The notes under the pieces: generated by a model | What the model saw: the letters and a program-made list of their open reading frames with translations, nothing else | What the model was told of the DNA's origin: nothing | Databases searched by the model: none | Shown: positions 26,692-39,045 of the stretch, piece after piece | Position numbering within the stretch: position 1 is the stretch's first letter | Layout of the letters: every line of letters starts with the position of its first letter | Position numbers and translations under genes: made by a program | From: Metopolophium dirhodum | Taxonomy: Eukaryota; Arthropoda; Insecta; Hemiptera; Aphididae | Length of the DNA stretch: 64,000 bases | Assembly (NCBI RefSeq): GCF_019925205.1 | Contig: NC_083567.1 | Location: forward strand, 19,034,001 to 19,098,000 | Direction: 5' to 3'

Positions 26692-29600
26692 TCATGTATA
26701 TAATATTGTATCATCCATATTTATTTGCTCAGTGTACATTCCATTAAAGTCCATCCTAAACATAACAAGGACATATTAATGTTAGTACATTGTTGTTAAC
26801 TCTATTTTATAACCTTTTTTTATAGGCTTTGTCATAAGTTCAATTTTGTATTGTATTTTCTTACCTGTACAAAAAATTGTATATAATATTACCGTTATCT
26901 AAACGACTCATTTTTCTTATACATTTTAAGAGGTCAATCATTGCAGCTGTAAACTTGTTTTCTAATATTTGTATACTTTTTTCAAAATCCAGTTTCAGGT
27001 GATTAAGATGAATTTTGGTTAACTGAAACAGTATAAATTAATCAAATTAAATTTTAGACATGTTTGATAAAATAATTAATGATGATATAACACCAATCTA
27101 AATTTAAGTACAAAAAATAAAGGAATGATGATTTTTAGTACAAATTTATCAGACTTAAAGAGTTTTATAAATAACAATAATTTTTAAGATTCTTGAATAT
27201 AATAAATTCATATTTAACAAAATTATAATTTACAAAATAGACCTATATAACAATGTTGAAAACAAATAATCACACCTAAATGTAAAAGTGACTAATTATT
27301 TTTGAATTGGTAGTGCTGAGATAAATTTTTTATCCAAGATGTTTTTATGAGTTATAAGGTTAGTTAGTTTATTATTAAAATTAATAATTAAATGTAAGTC
27401 TAAAAATATATTTTAATGTATAAATAAATAGTTTCAAGAAATTGACAAAATATAATTTATCTTTTTTAATGAAAATAGTAAACTCGTTCAAAACAGTACT
27501 AATAATTTATATAATACATCAAATCGTGTAATTGATGATTAAACTATAAATACATTCATTTTGTACATTTTGTATGGATCATTAAGGTAGTGGGTCGCTA
27601 ATATTTTCCAAAAAGTGAGCCACATTCATAATTTTAAATATGTGGTGGTTTACCACAATTTGTTTGGGTATACTATTTATATAATAAATAATAATTTAAT
27701 AATATTCTTATTTCCATCAGAAAATGTTATGTTTTTCTTCGCTCATATATACTTTACTTTATTTATAGTGTAAAAATGTGTAACTTTAAGATTACGCACA
27801 TGATCAACAGATATTGGTATAATTCATTTTTAATAAGATTGACCTATATTCCTCTAAATATGACACCTAATTTAGGCTAGCTATTAAGAAAACTTTATTT
27901 CTGCAACCATTCAGCAGACTAAAACAGTCGTAAGTCATTGTATATTGTCTAGCAATATATTTTAACAAACACAAATTAACTTCAGTTTAGTACAACTTAG
28001 CAAGAATGATTTTAGGTTGTCAACTTAGTTGCTTGTGTATATTATGTATTATTTAACATGTTTGTACAATATATACATGGTATAATACTGTAAAGTTGCC
28101 TACATCTACTGGGTTGGCAACTAAATAAAAAAGTTGGACACTAAATATTCTGGACAATTAATTTCTAACTAATGGTTTCCAACTAAGAATATAATAGGAA
28201 TGAGTTAACAATAATTAAAATATAATTTAACTTACTAAAACATAATCACTGAACTCTGTACATAACTCTAATAAATATCGACTACTTTTCATTAAATCCG
28301 GATTGGTGACCATACAATTTTTTAAACAAAGGTTTAAAAATTTTTGTTGTTCATCTAATAGCTCGTCAACATTTTTCACCTTGATAAACATAACACTATT
28401 AATATAATGTCAACAATTGTATGAAGTGTTAGTACTTTGTATTGAATAGCAGATGTAAAAGCTTGCCACTGTGTCTCAATTACTTCTTCAAACATATAAT
28501 ATTCAAGATTTTGAACAAATAACAACATGTTTTGCCTTAAGTTAAAAGCCTTTTTGTAAGTAACTGCTGAAGTATCAGGCATCTTTTTTAAATGTTTATC
28601 ACATAGCCATACTCTATAACAATGTAAAATTATTAATTAATAAGAATTTAGCTTTAATTGATGCAACACTGAGTCTTGTCACCCCTGCACAAGCAAAAAT
28701 GTAAATGATATTATAATACAAAAATTAGAAATAATGGCAACTGGTGTAGCCTCTGCTTTATATATAAAAAAAATTTTGAACTCTTAGAGATACGTTTTAT
28801 TGCAAAATATTCAGAAATTACTTTGTTGGGAAATTGAGCACATAATTTTATTAAAAACATATTGTTATGATTATATTTTTATTTTGTTAAGTAACAAATT
28901 ATAGAAAGTATATGTTAAATACTCTAAAAAATGATAAAATATACACTTCTCAAGAAGCTTACTCGATCATGTACAAGTACCCTCCACGTGCTAAATAATT
29001 CTGATTTTTTAAAAATAAATAATAATGAAAATATATAAATGTAAATTTTAAACAAAATAAATACTAACTATACACAATACGTACATTCAATTTCTTATTG
29101 ATTTTCTTTAAACAATAAATTAAAAACTGAAAAAATAAGTTTAAACTGGTTATTAAACATGCAATACATATTGCCTTATATTCATTCGGAAAATTATCAT
29201 TCAATTAAAAATTGAGAATAATATAAAAAAATATAAGATTAGAATAATGAACTTTTCATTATAAATCAATAATAAAAATAAATTTGCTAAGAATATATTG
29301 AAAGCATTAACTTCTTAGCTTATTCAGTTATATAACCTATAATATGACATCAATATTGTTCGTTTAGAGAAAGTGGTATCCGCACATGTTGTCTCTGACT
29401 TACAAGTGCGTAACATAACAAATTGTACGCTCAGCAGATCACATTTAGCTCTATTAGTTTAAAAATTAGAGTGAATTGTCTCTTATAAAATTTAACGGTA
29501 AGATTATTATCCAGGCAATCTCATAGGCTTTATTATATTTTCATTTTAAAGCGAGTTATGAGTATTTTAAAATTGTGAATTGTTAGTACATCTTAAAACA

Positions 29601-32600
29601 CTCATAACTGACTTTAAAATTAAAATATAATATGAGATTTCCTAGATAATAATCTTACTTTTAAATTTTATAAGAGGTTAATTCACTCAATTTTTTTTAA
29701 CTAATGGAGCTAAACGTGATCTGCTGAGCAAACAATTTGCCGTTACATACTTGTAAAATGAAGACAACACACACGGGTGCCACAATCTCTTAAATATTAT
29801 AATTCACTTACTTAAGTAGTTGACGTTCAACATTTTTGCATAATAGTAATAACCTGAACAATATCTGATAATTTGAGATAACAGTTTCATTAAATATTAA
29901 AGAAACTGGCCATTGTGTTGTTAATCCCAAGCAGAATGATTGTATTCCCAATAAATTTGATGATGGTTGAAAGTTTGTATAATCTATACAGAACACAAAT
30001 ACAAATCAATTCATAGTATAATATTAATATTTTATTTTGTGATTTCTAATTATAAATTAAGTATAATATACACTATACGGTCACAGCTATGTTTGTTTCC
30101 AACATTGAATTCTTTTCTGAGTTTCTAACTAATATTTTTGAAAATTATTACATTTTAATACACAATTTTCTATTTTTACTTAAGCTAACAAAGAGTTTTT
30201 TTTTAAGCATGATTTTTCTACAAATAATAAAATGTTAAATAATTTTGTCATTTAGGATTTGTGGAGTTCAAAATTTAAGCAAATGAATTACTGATTAGTG
30301 ATTAGTTTAAAATTTAGACATTCATAAATAAATTAGATATTTTACTATAAAGAGGAAAAAAAATAATTAAGGATTTAATTTGTATAATACTTCTTATCAG
30401 TAACTATTTAGAACCTACATTAGTTAATTATAACATAATATTAAACCATTAAATGAATACTGTTTCTTTTACCTTTTTCTTTTTCAGTTTGAATAGCAAG
30501 TATTTGAAATATTTGAAAACTCAATGGATCTTTTTTTAATTCCATTTTTATGTCATCTTTGTACTGATCTACACATCCAACATTTACTCTTAAACAAATA
30601 TCTAACAGTGATTCTAATCGGTTGTAGACAATATCATCTGTTGGTTTTTTCAATTCTTCATCACATACATCTAACAGATGTACTACAAAATCTCCTTGTT
30701 CTAGTAGAAAATAGCGTTTAATTGATCTGAAATTTTTTTTTTTTTCAATGACAGTATTAATTTTAAAATAATTTATTTACTTTAATCTGTTCATAAGGTC
30801 ATAATCAATAAGTAGTACATTTAACAGACTACTACTTGCAAACATATAAGCGTTATTTATAGTTTTGAGATAATTTGTTGAATCAGAACACCACATAGAG
30901 TAAACTAGTTTTTCATCATTTGTTGATGTGTAAATCAAATTTGATTTATTCGGAATATCTATGAAAAAAAAAAATGTATAATTAATTTTGTTATGCTGGT
31001 AAAATAAGTAATTACTTACTACAGTGATAAAGTGCATTCAAGTATTTTCCAGTTCGTAAGATAATTTCTTTAAATTTTTCCAAGTAGGAAGGAACATATT
31101 CATTCCTAACCGTATAACATCTATTCCAATATTTCTCTGTGTCATCATTTAATATTAGGTTACCACATTTAATCATAAACTAAAAAAAGAAAAAAATCAT
31201 GACTTCATAAAAATGCATCAATAATAAAATATAAAAATAGTAAATCATACCTCATCACAAGGGTCAAATACTTGTCCTTTAAAAATCCATTTTTCTAAAG
31301 ATTGGAAAAATGGAATAGTTGACACTTCAACCATTCCTGCCAAAAGTTTTTTAAGTGATTCATCAATATAACATTGAGTCATTTCTTCATGTAACACTGA
31401 CAAAGTCTGACCACCTTTCTTATTTTCCTAACATTTTCATAAAATATTAAAATATATATAAATATTTCCAAAATGTTATTGTTTTATAATTATTCACTTG
31501 TGTTATTGTTGATACAATACGGGCTACAAATTCCATTTTGTAAACATGTGCCTGAGCTGCAAATGATAATGATTGTAAACCAAGTTCTCCAGACTTATGT
31601 TTGCCTTCAAGGCATATTATAAAGTTCTACAAAAATTAAAAACAATAAAAGTAAAAATGAATACATATTTATTATTTATTTCATATTTCTTAAGTCACTA
31701 GATTATAAAAATATAAATTCTAAAAAAATGGTGATAATATTATAAGAATTACTTAATAAAATGTTCATTAAAATAAACCTTACCAAATAATCACGTATGA
31801 ATTTGCTTATATAACAGGCTAATGCTTGATTAACATATCCATTATGGCTCTGACGATTTTCTTCACTATATCGACAAATAATGGTATAAGCTGATACTAG
31901 TCTAAGTATTTTTGGCACTATACATTTAAACTGTGGATCTAAGCAAAAAATTCTACACATAAATTAAATGATATAAAATAAATACAGTTTACCATGATTA
32001 TTACAAGTACATCATTATGTATTTAACAATATACAGTAAAAAGTATTGAAATCTGAAGTCAAATTAATTAACTTTGAAAATATTATTTTAGTATCAGTTA
32101 ATTCAAATATATTATATATTTAATATTAAATAAAAAATAAAAAAAAAAATTTTAAAAACACACTTTTCCATAAAAACATTTAAAAAAAAATTTTAAAAAT
32201 TGCACTAAAAAGACAAAAATAATTCTCTGTACTTAAAAATAATGAAAAATTTATTGATGAAAAATTTAAAAGTGTGTGGTGCTCATACACTTGACATATA
32301 TTCCCAGTCACTATCTTATAAACATGATTGAACAAAGAAGTGTATGTGAGACTTTCCTTGGCTTTTAAATTTTTCATCAGTAAATTTTTCATTATTTTGC
32401 TCTTATACTTGACATATACTGCCAGTCACTATCTTATAAACAGGATTGAACAAAGAAGTGTATGTGAGACTTAGCTCGGCTTTTAATGTTTTGTATTATG
32501 CACCACACACTTTTAAATTTTTCATCAATAAATTTTTCATTATTTTTAAGTACAGAGAATTATTTTTGTCTTTTTAGTGCAATTTTTAAAATTTTTTTTT

Positions 32601-35600
32601 AAATGTTTTTATGGAAAAGTGTGTTTTTAAAATTTTTTTTTTTATTTTTTATTTTCTACTTTTTAGTTGAAAGTAAATATTTTTATTAAACGTTTAAGAA
32701 ATATGTTATCCGGTGTTTTCGGTACCTATATCAGAATACCGGTATAATGTTATTTGGTAATAATTACCGTTGTTACCATAGATATTATAATAATGGATAG
32801 GACACGCCTATACTTGCTTCGTAAGAGGTTGCGGTTTTTTTTTGGGGAAGAGAGAAAGTTCAATATCTGCGAGAGATATTACGGCGACGTCGTGGGGACA
32901 ATCCTTTTTTTTTTTTTGGTCCATGTCCCAAAATGACAACGGATTATTGTATTGTCATCCAAGACCAAGGTCTATACCAATTTTCAGAATTTTTCATCTT
33001 CAAAAAGTGCCTCAAATCGAGCGCGCAAGATTTGATCACAGACAGACGTGAAACCAAACTTAAGAAAAGTGTTAAAAAGGCAGAAATTTGTCAAGCATCT
33101 TTAAATTAAAATTATAGAAAGACATTTACAATATTATTAATTAGTAGTATTAAATAAAACCGGTTTAAAAAATATAATATACAATATTTAGAAACATGTA
33201 TTTATATTTTATAGTATTTATAACTTAATAATTAATTTTTTCCATATTTGTTTACTGTTATATTACAAGAGTACTCTTCCAATTAAATAACAATTGTAGA
33301 CTCTAGTTGTCATCAATTTATTAACAAACCTACACCCTTATTAATATTAAATTATTAACAAACCTATAGCCTTATTAATATGAAAAGTAAGTGGTGTCTC
33401 AAGTTTGTTTGGATTGATAAATTTGGTATGAAAACCCTGAAGACAAGACAGAATATCATCAACTAAGTCATGTTCTTCTGGATATGTTGTATCTATAATA
33501 AAATAATACAATTAAAGAATTATTTAATATATTAGAAATAAGTCAATTAATAATCATACCGGAAGTTGTCATGGGTATATTAAAATAATCCAGAGCTTGA
33601 TATTTTCTTAAGTTTTTCCAAAGTGGGGTTTGTTTACAAACACTTTTTTTCAAATTTACTTTCTTCTCTCTTATTTCTTTTTTCATTTGTCTTTGTTTTT
33701 GAAATTCGTTTCTTTTCTATGGGAAAAATTGTTTGGAATAATAAGTACCTTTGTATTGCCTAGACTAGTAATTCTCAACCCGGGGATCGCCAACAAATTT
33801 TTTAGGGTTACCAATACAAAACATAAAATAGCTAATTTTCTTTTTTAATCTGCTAGTTTTCACCATTCACCAACCATGATAATGAGTGTAACCAGATTTG
33901 TTGAGCCAAGGGTTAACAAAATAATTTCTAACCAAAAACAGCAAAGGAGTCATTTTATTAAAAAAATATTAACGTATAATATATAATGTAATTTTTGTTT
34001 TGTATAAACTTATATTATATTTTACATTTTAGTATAATGAATTTATCAAGTTTTTTTGAGTAGGTACATACCTACATTAGAATTAAAATGTGTATGAGTT
34101 AAATTATAAAATTAACTTAACAATACACCTTTTATACTTGGTTATTTGTTTTACCAAGAGACAATTTTAGAACTAGAACTAAGTAATTAGTTTTAACATT
34201 AAACAAATAATATATACATGAATTTTGAAAAAAAAGCCCCTTACCAACAAACACCAAATATTCAATGATTATGCTCTAATGATATTTTTTATCATTTAAT
34301 TTAACATTTAACAAAATTTAAAACAAGCTTCCGAGCAAATAGTTAAGCCTGTAACCAAAAACCCTAAAAATTATGTGAACACAGTTTTTATTAATGTTAT
34401 TTTAAGTTCAAATTTGGTTGAAATTAGATATTTAAACAAAGAATAACGATTTTAGTTTTTGTTTTGTAATTTCAAAATATTATGAAAATAATAATAATAA
34501 TATTGTGAAAACTTTTGAAAAACATATGAAATAGAAATAAAAATATAGAATACCTACCCAAGTTAAAAAATTGTATAACCAAGAAAAAAAAGGTGGATAA
34601 GTGGATGTCACTCTGATGTACAGTAGGTTACAAGTGGGTCACTGTAATGGATGGTGTTAAATTTGAATTCAATGATATAATATCATTGTATAAGAAAAAC
34701 GATTCTGAGCGAAAACGGTCAGTCAGCCTATGATTTTACCAAGTATATTTGATGATATTATTGTGAATAAAGTAATTTATATATAACCTATATACGTGGA
34801 GCCTTGTTTTAAATTTTCAATCCTTAGCCATAAAAGTTATAAATTTATAAATTTTTAACCACAAAATAATTAATAAATTATAAATTTGATAAATGTTGTC
34901 AAAATTTGAACTTTATACGCTTATAAAAAAAAATTGTACCTATGTATTTTTAATATTTTTCAACTGCTATTAGAACGATATATCAGGAGCCTTATATTAA
35001 ATTTTCACGCTTTTTTACCCAACAAATAAAAATTTATTGATATTTATAGAAAAAAAAACTAAAAAAATTGAAAACTGACAATGTCCGTAAACAGCTCAAA
35101 AAGAGTCAAAATATTTTCAACATTTTATGGTGTATAGAAAATGCTAATATAAACATTCAGTGAAATTTTCAAGTATCTACAGTCATTCGTTTTTTAATTA
35201 CAATAAAATAAGAAAATTGTTACATGAGAAATCGAGTAAATATCAAATGTTGTAAAAATATAAATTTCAGACGCTCATAAAAATTTAATTTAAGTTTCTT
35301 CTAGACATTTTATTTTTGATAAAGGTAGACAAACTTATGAGTAATCTTATATTACATTTTCAAATCTTAGATTTAAAAAGAAAAATTTTTATGAATTCTC
35401 AACTCAAAATAATTTGCTTTTTTTCGTGATTTTTCCGTATTTTGTCAAAATTTGAACTTTAAATGCTTATAAATAAAAACTGTGACAAAGGATTTTTAAT
35501 TTTTTTTATCTGCCTTTGAAACAATAACCTAGGAGCCTTCTATTAAATTTTCAAGCTTTTTTACTCAACAGATAAAATTTTATTGATATTTATAGAAAAA

Positions 35601-36913
35601 AAAACTAAAAAAATTGAAAACTGACAATGGCCGTAAACAGTACAAAAAGAGTCAAAATATTTTGTAAATTTTATGGTGTATAGAAAATGCTAATATAAAC
35701 ATTCAGTCAAAATTCCCGTTTTTCCTTAATTTTTCTTTTGTTTTTCACGTCGCTTGTGAAAACTACTGGGAAATTTTTACTTTTGACCCCCAAAGTACCA
35801 ACTAGATTCACTTTCCTATCAGAAAAGTTACTATTGAAGAAAATCCAAGCACTTTTACTGTCCTAAAAGGTGATGACAGACACACAAAAAAAAAAAAACA
35901 CATCATTGTAAAATCAATACATTCATCGCTTCAGAATCTAAAATTGCATATAGTATAATATGGCATTAAAAAATAACTAGTTATATCACAGACTACATTT
36001 AAAGAATATACAAATCATAAAACAAAATATTCTATGAATATATAAAGTCATACAATAAAATAAAATTTATCTAACTAACAATAAATTTTCTCTAGGGATT
36101 TTATTTCAGAGCTTTTTTTCCAAATACAGTCAAGTGTTTAATTCTCTTATAAGTTAATATAATTATTTAAATTTTACCCTCAGGTCTCAAATAGTAGTAT
36201 AATGCTGGGTTGCATAAACAATTTATTAAATTTAATGGTTCACTAAAAATGTAATGGACCAATCGTGGGCCACTAAATCTTGTTCAAGGAACCATTAGCC
36301 CACCATTGATTCATTAAATGTTTTGTGCAACCCGGCATTAGTCTAATAAATATAAGTACATACTTCAATTTCATCTTTATAATATTGTACAACTTCTGAA
36401 CAACTTATATCTTTCTCATATTCTTTATATCGTTTTTCCAAAAATACTGTCAATTTTTTATCTTCACTTATTTCTTGAATCAATTCCATAAATTTACTTG
36501 CCATTTTATTCTGACTGAAAACAAAAAAATTAGAGTAATTTATTAATTCTCTTCTAAAAATAAACAATATGGCAAATGTTTTTCTATTGTTTTTCTAACT
36601 ATTGTTAGATTATACATATAATACATATATGAAATATATACTTACTCAATGCACTGTACTTTTTCTTTTAATTTTACTGGATTATCAGAATGAAGTAACA
36701 GTTTTCGTAATAAGTGCTCTTTTGAATGTTCAAGTTGAATTTGTTGGGCATCATTGCGATTCCATACTTCTAATTTATCAAATATATCTTCAACGGTGCT
36801 AGTTGATCTAGATCAATAACAGTGTTAAAAATTATTTATAGTTATGAAATAAATAAAATTATGTACTTGAAACTCGTAATTAATTCTTCGATTGGTATTC
36901 TCGCACGGTCCAT
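26692..36913 (-). CDS. GCP2: Gamma-tubulin complex component 2 (GCP2 / Spc97 family)
   Basis: Core subunit of the gamma-tubulin small complex that nucleates microtubules at centrosomes and spindle poles. Sixteen exons in transcript order: 36913-36867, 36807-36646, 36514-36364, 33716-33560, 33492-33364, 31938-31784, 31626-31498, 31427-31251, 31179-31020, 30958-30781, 30726-30473, 29983-29812, 28613-28436, 28379-28236, 27022-26865, 26755-26692; 2415 nt, 804 aa. Family landmarks: FFQSLEKWIFKG and CDEFMI, KYWNRCYTV, ILRTGKYLN, then SIKRYFLLEQGDFVVHLLD, EELKKP, QWPVSLIFN, CKNVERQL, LRQNMLLFVQNLEYYM and the final RMDFNGMYTEQI. RYFLLEQGDFVVHLLD and DFNGMYTE match GCP2 rather than GCP3-6. The N-terminus is charged and poorly conserved. 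The acceptor at 31938 was chosen over one 14 nt upstream because only it keeps the frame. Introns carry several repeats. Confidence 0.93.
29367..29789. mobile_element. Foldback MITE with TTA duplication in GCP2 intron
   Basis: A 423-bp element whose two halves are imperfect inverted copies for most of their length (about 160 bp per arm). It starts GAGAAAGTGGTATCCG and ends CGGGTGCCACAATCTC. TTA flanks both ends (29364-29366, 29790-29792), as in PIF/Harbinger-type elements. Shared arm landmarks include CTCAGCAGATCAC. No ORF. Confidence 0.8.
32129..32653. repeat. Large foldback repeat in GCP2 intron
   Basis: The arms at 32129-32282 and 32500-32653 are about 153 bp long and almost perfect inverted copies (landmarks CACACTTTTCCATAAAAACA and GTGTGTGGTGC). 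The spacer holds a tandem duplication of about 84 bp (32284-32367 and 32404-32487), separated by a further partial copy of the arm (about 32365-32395). No coding capacity. Target-site duplications could not be defined in the A/T runs at the edges. Confidence 0.8.
34585..35840 (+). repeat. Interspersed repeat, copy 2, internally duplicated
   Basis: Longer, oppositely oriented relative of the repeat at 8513-9255. It begins GGTGGATAAGTGGATG and ends ACCAACTAGATTCACTTTCC. Inside, a stretch of about 260 bp around AAAACTGACAATG, CCGTAAACAG and GAGTCAAAATATTTT occurs twice (about 34900-35160 and 35450-35705). No ORF of note. It fills much of the 2.6-kb GCP2 intron 3. Confidence 0.75.
36200..36340. 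mobile_element. Short MITE in GCP2 intron 3
   Basis: Inverted ends TAATGCTGGGTTGCA and TGCAACCCGGCATTA bound 141 bp of non-coding sequence. It sits 24 bp downstream of the splice donor of GCP2 exon 3 (the donor begins at 36363 on the minus strand). A target duplication is not clear. Confidence 0.7.
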
Positions 36914-37134
36914 AATTTTATAATAAAGTTTTATTATGAAAATTTACATCAAAACTATTTTAAAAATTACTTTGTTACTTGTTAATGTTTCATTCTTTCA
37001 TTTCTAAATAATTTTAACGGAAATGTGGAAAACGGAATTATAAACATAGATAATATTGCCTTCCGAGCGTTGGAACACAAGCGTGACGCATAACAAGATA
37101 TTATCAAATATCAAGAATTGTTATTTGTTATTGG

Positions 37135-37421
37135 CACGGACTAAGATAATATAATGTACTGGAAATGACAAGGTGGGCGGGTGACGGGGGACAGCCCGCA
37201 AAAGGTTCCTCTGTTATCATCAACACTCATAATTGAATGTGTTCAGCGCTACCAGTGGTTTTATTTAGCGTCACATTTTGTATCTCAGTCCGTGTTTTAT
37301 ACAGATGGCGCTGTAAACTCTCAATTATGATAGCGACCCCCCGCATTGGCCTCTTGTAAATACTTTCAAGGCTACAACTGATAAGCTGCTCGTTCCCAGT
37401 CCATTATGTCTTTAGTCCGTG
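37135..37421. repeat. Inverted-repeat element near GCP2 promoter
   Basis: The ends CACGGACTAA and TTAGTCCGTG are inverted. The arms show further imperfect complementarity (TAATGTACTGG versus CCAGTCCATTA). The interior is unusually GC-rich for the region. Probably a degraded MITE; no target duplication was identified. Confidence 0.5.
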
Positions 37422-38230
37422 GTTATTGAGAATGATGATAATAGTGGTTTGAATGGTACAATACTAATAGAGTGTATTTTATCCATTACCAATAGGACCG
37501 TAAGGTTAGGTTAAAGACTTGTTCCATCGTTATAGTCCTCTGAGCTAAATACAGCTTAGTGTTTGTATGTTAAAAATAATGAAATCTTAATAAAGTCCTC
37601 TTTCTTTTGCCGGTTCGTATAACAATTAACAATTAACATTAATGATTAATATAAGTTGTTACTTATTAATAGGGCCCGGATTTAAATGATGTAAAAACCG
37701 TCGAAAAATGCTTTGAAATATGGATAAAAAATGTATTTTACCGTAATAATACCATATTACCAATAAAAATGTACATATGAAATTATTATTTTTAATGCAC
37801 CTACCTAATTTAAAATGTACAGTAAATTTAAAATAATTTACTTAACATATTTTTAAAAAAAAATAATAAACCAAAATTCTATAAAAATTTGATTAGAAGT
37901 TCAGTGTTTATAAATTATAATCACGGCCTACACATTTTACAATTGGATACAATGTTTCCCCCCCCCCCCCCGTATAGGCCTAAGGGGTACCTAAATAGTT
38001 GAAACTTAAAAGTAGAATTTTTGGACCAAAAGGATATCCCCTCCCCAAATAGAATATAAATCAAATCCGCTACTGTAGTCTTATGATATACGCAAATATA
38101 CCTAATAAAATTACCAAAAAATGCTAACACATGCTCAAAAAATGAAAAATGTGTAAATATGCAACGGAATGCAAAATAAAAGTTTCATCGTTGAAGTATC
38201 TGTTTCATAAAACAAATGATGTACTTTTTA

Positions 38231-39045
38231 GGGTTCCGTAGCAAAAAACGGAACCTCTATAGATTCGTCATGTCTGTCCGTCCGTATGTCACAGACTCAC
38301 AGCCACTTTTTTTCCAAAACTATAAGAACTATACTGTTGAAACTTGGTAAGTAGATGTATTCTGTGAACCGCATTAAGATTTTCACACAAAAATAGAAAA
38401 AATTTTGGGGGGTTCCCCATACTTAGAACTGAAACACAAAAATGTTTTTTCATCCAACCCATACGTGTGGGGTATCTATGAATAGGTCTTCAAAAATGAT
38501 ATTGAGGTTTCTAATATCATTTTTTCTGTTTGCGTTAGAGACACTTCCAAAGTGGTAAAATGTGTCCCCCCATAACTTAACTTCTAAAATAAGAGAATGT
38601 TAAAACTAAAAAAAATATATGATGTGCATTACCATGCAAACTTCCGCCGAAAATTGGTTTGGACAGATCTAGTAAGTAGTTTTTTTTAATAAGTAAACAA
38701 GTAAATAAGTAAATAAGTAGATAAGTAAAAAATAATTTTAATTCGCGCGGGGCGTGGCTTGATCGGCATCGGGTGCGGAGTGCGCGGGGGGCAGGTTACC
38801 TTATTATTATAATATTAAATAAGACTTCTGCTGGACCTGGTGGTGGGGCCAAAGGTCGTGCCGGTCGAACGAAACGACAACATAATATAATATAATAATC
38901 GGATCGATAATATTTTTATATAATATTAAGAACATTATATTATTATACACTATTATTAAAACATCAATCAAAATTACTTATTATTTATGTTACTTGCTGC
39001 TACGGAACCCTTCATGGGCGAGTCCGACTCGCACTTGGCCGCTTT
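38231..39045. mobile_element. Insect interspersed element with GGGTTCCGTA / TACGGAACCC ends
   Basis: Starts GGGTTCCGTAGCAAAAAACG and carries TACGGAACCCTTCATGGGCG near the right end, followed by AGTCCGACTCGCACTTGGCC. This terminal pattern is common in insect genomes (recalled, not searched). The interior contains TAAGTAAA-type tandem units (about 38688-38728) and a GC-rich patch at about 38743-38800. No intact ORF. Confidence 0.65.

Noticed and set aside
31939..31952. Upstream acceptor for the GCP2 exon at 31938
   Set aside because: Using the AG at 31953 gives an in-frame stop after the preceding exon's phase; the AG at 31939 restores phase and matches the family (DPxF).
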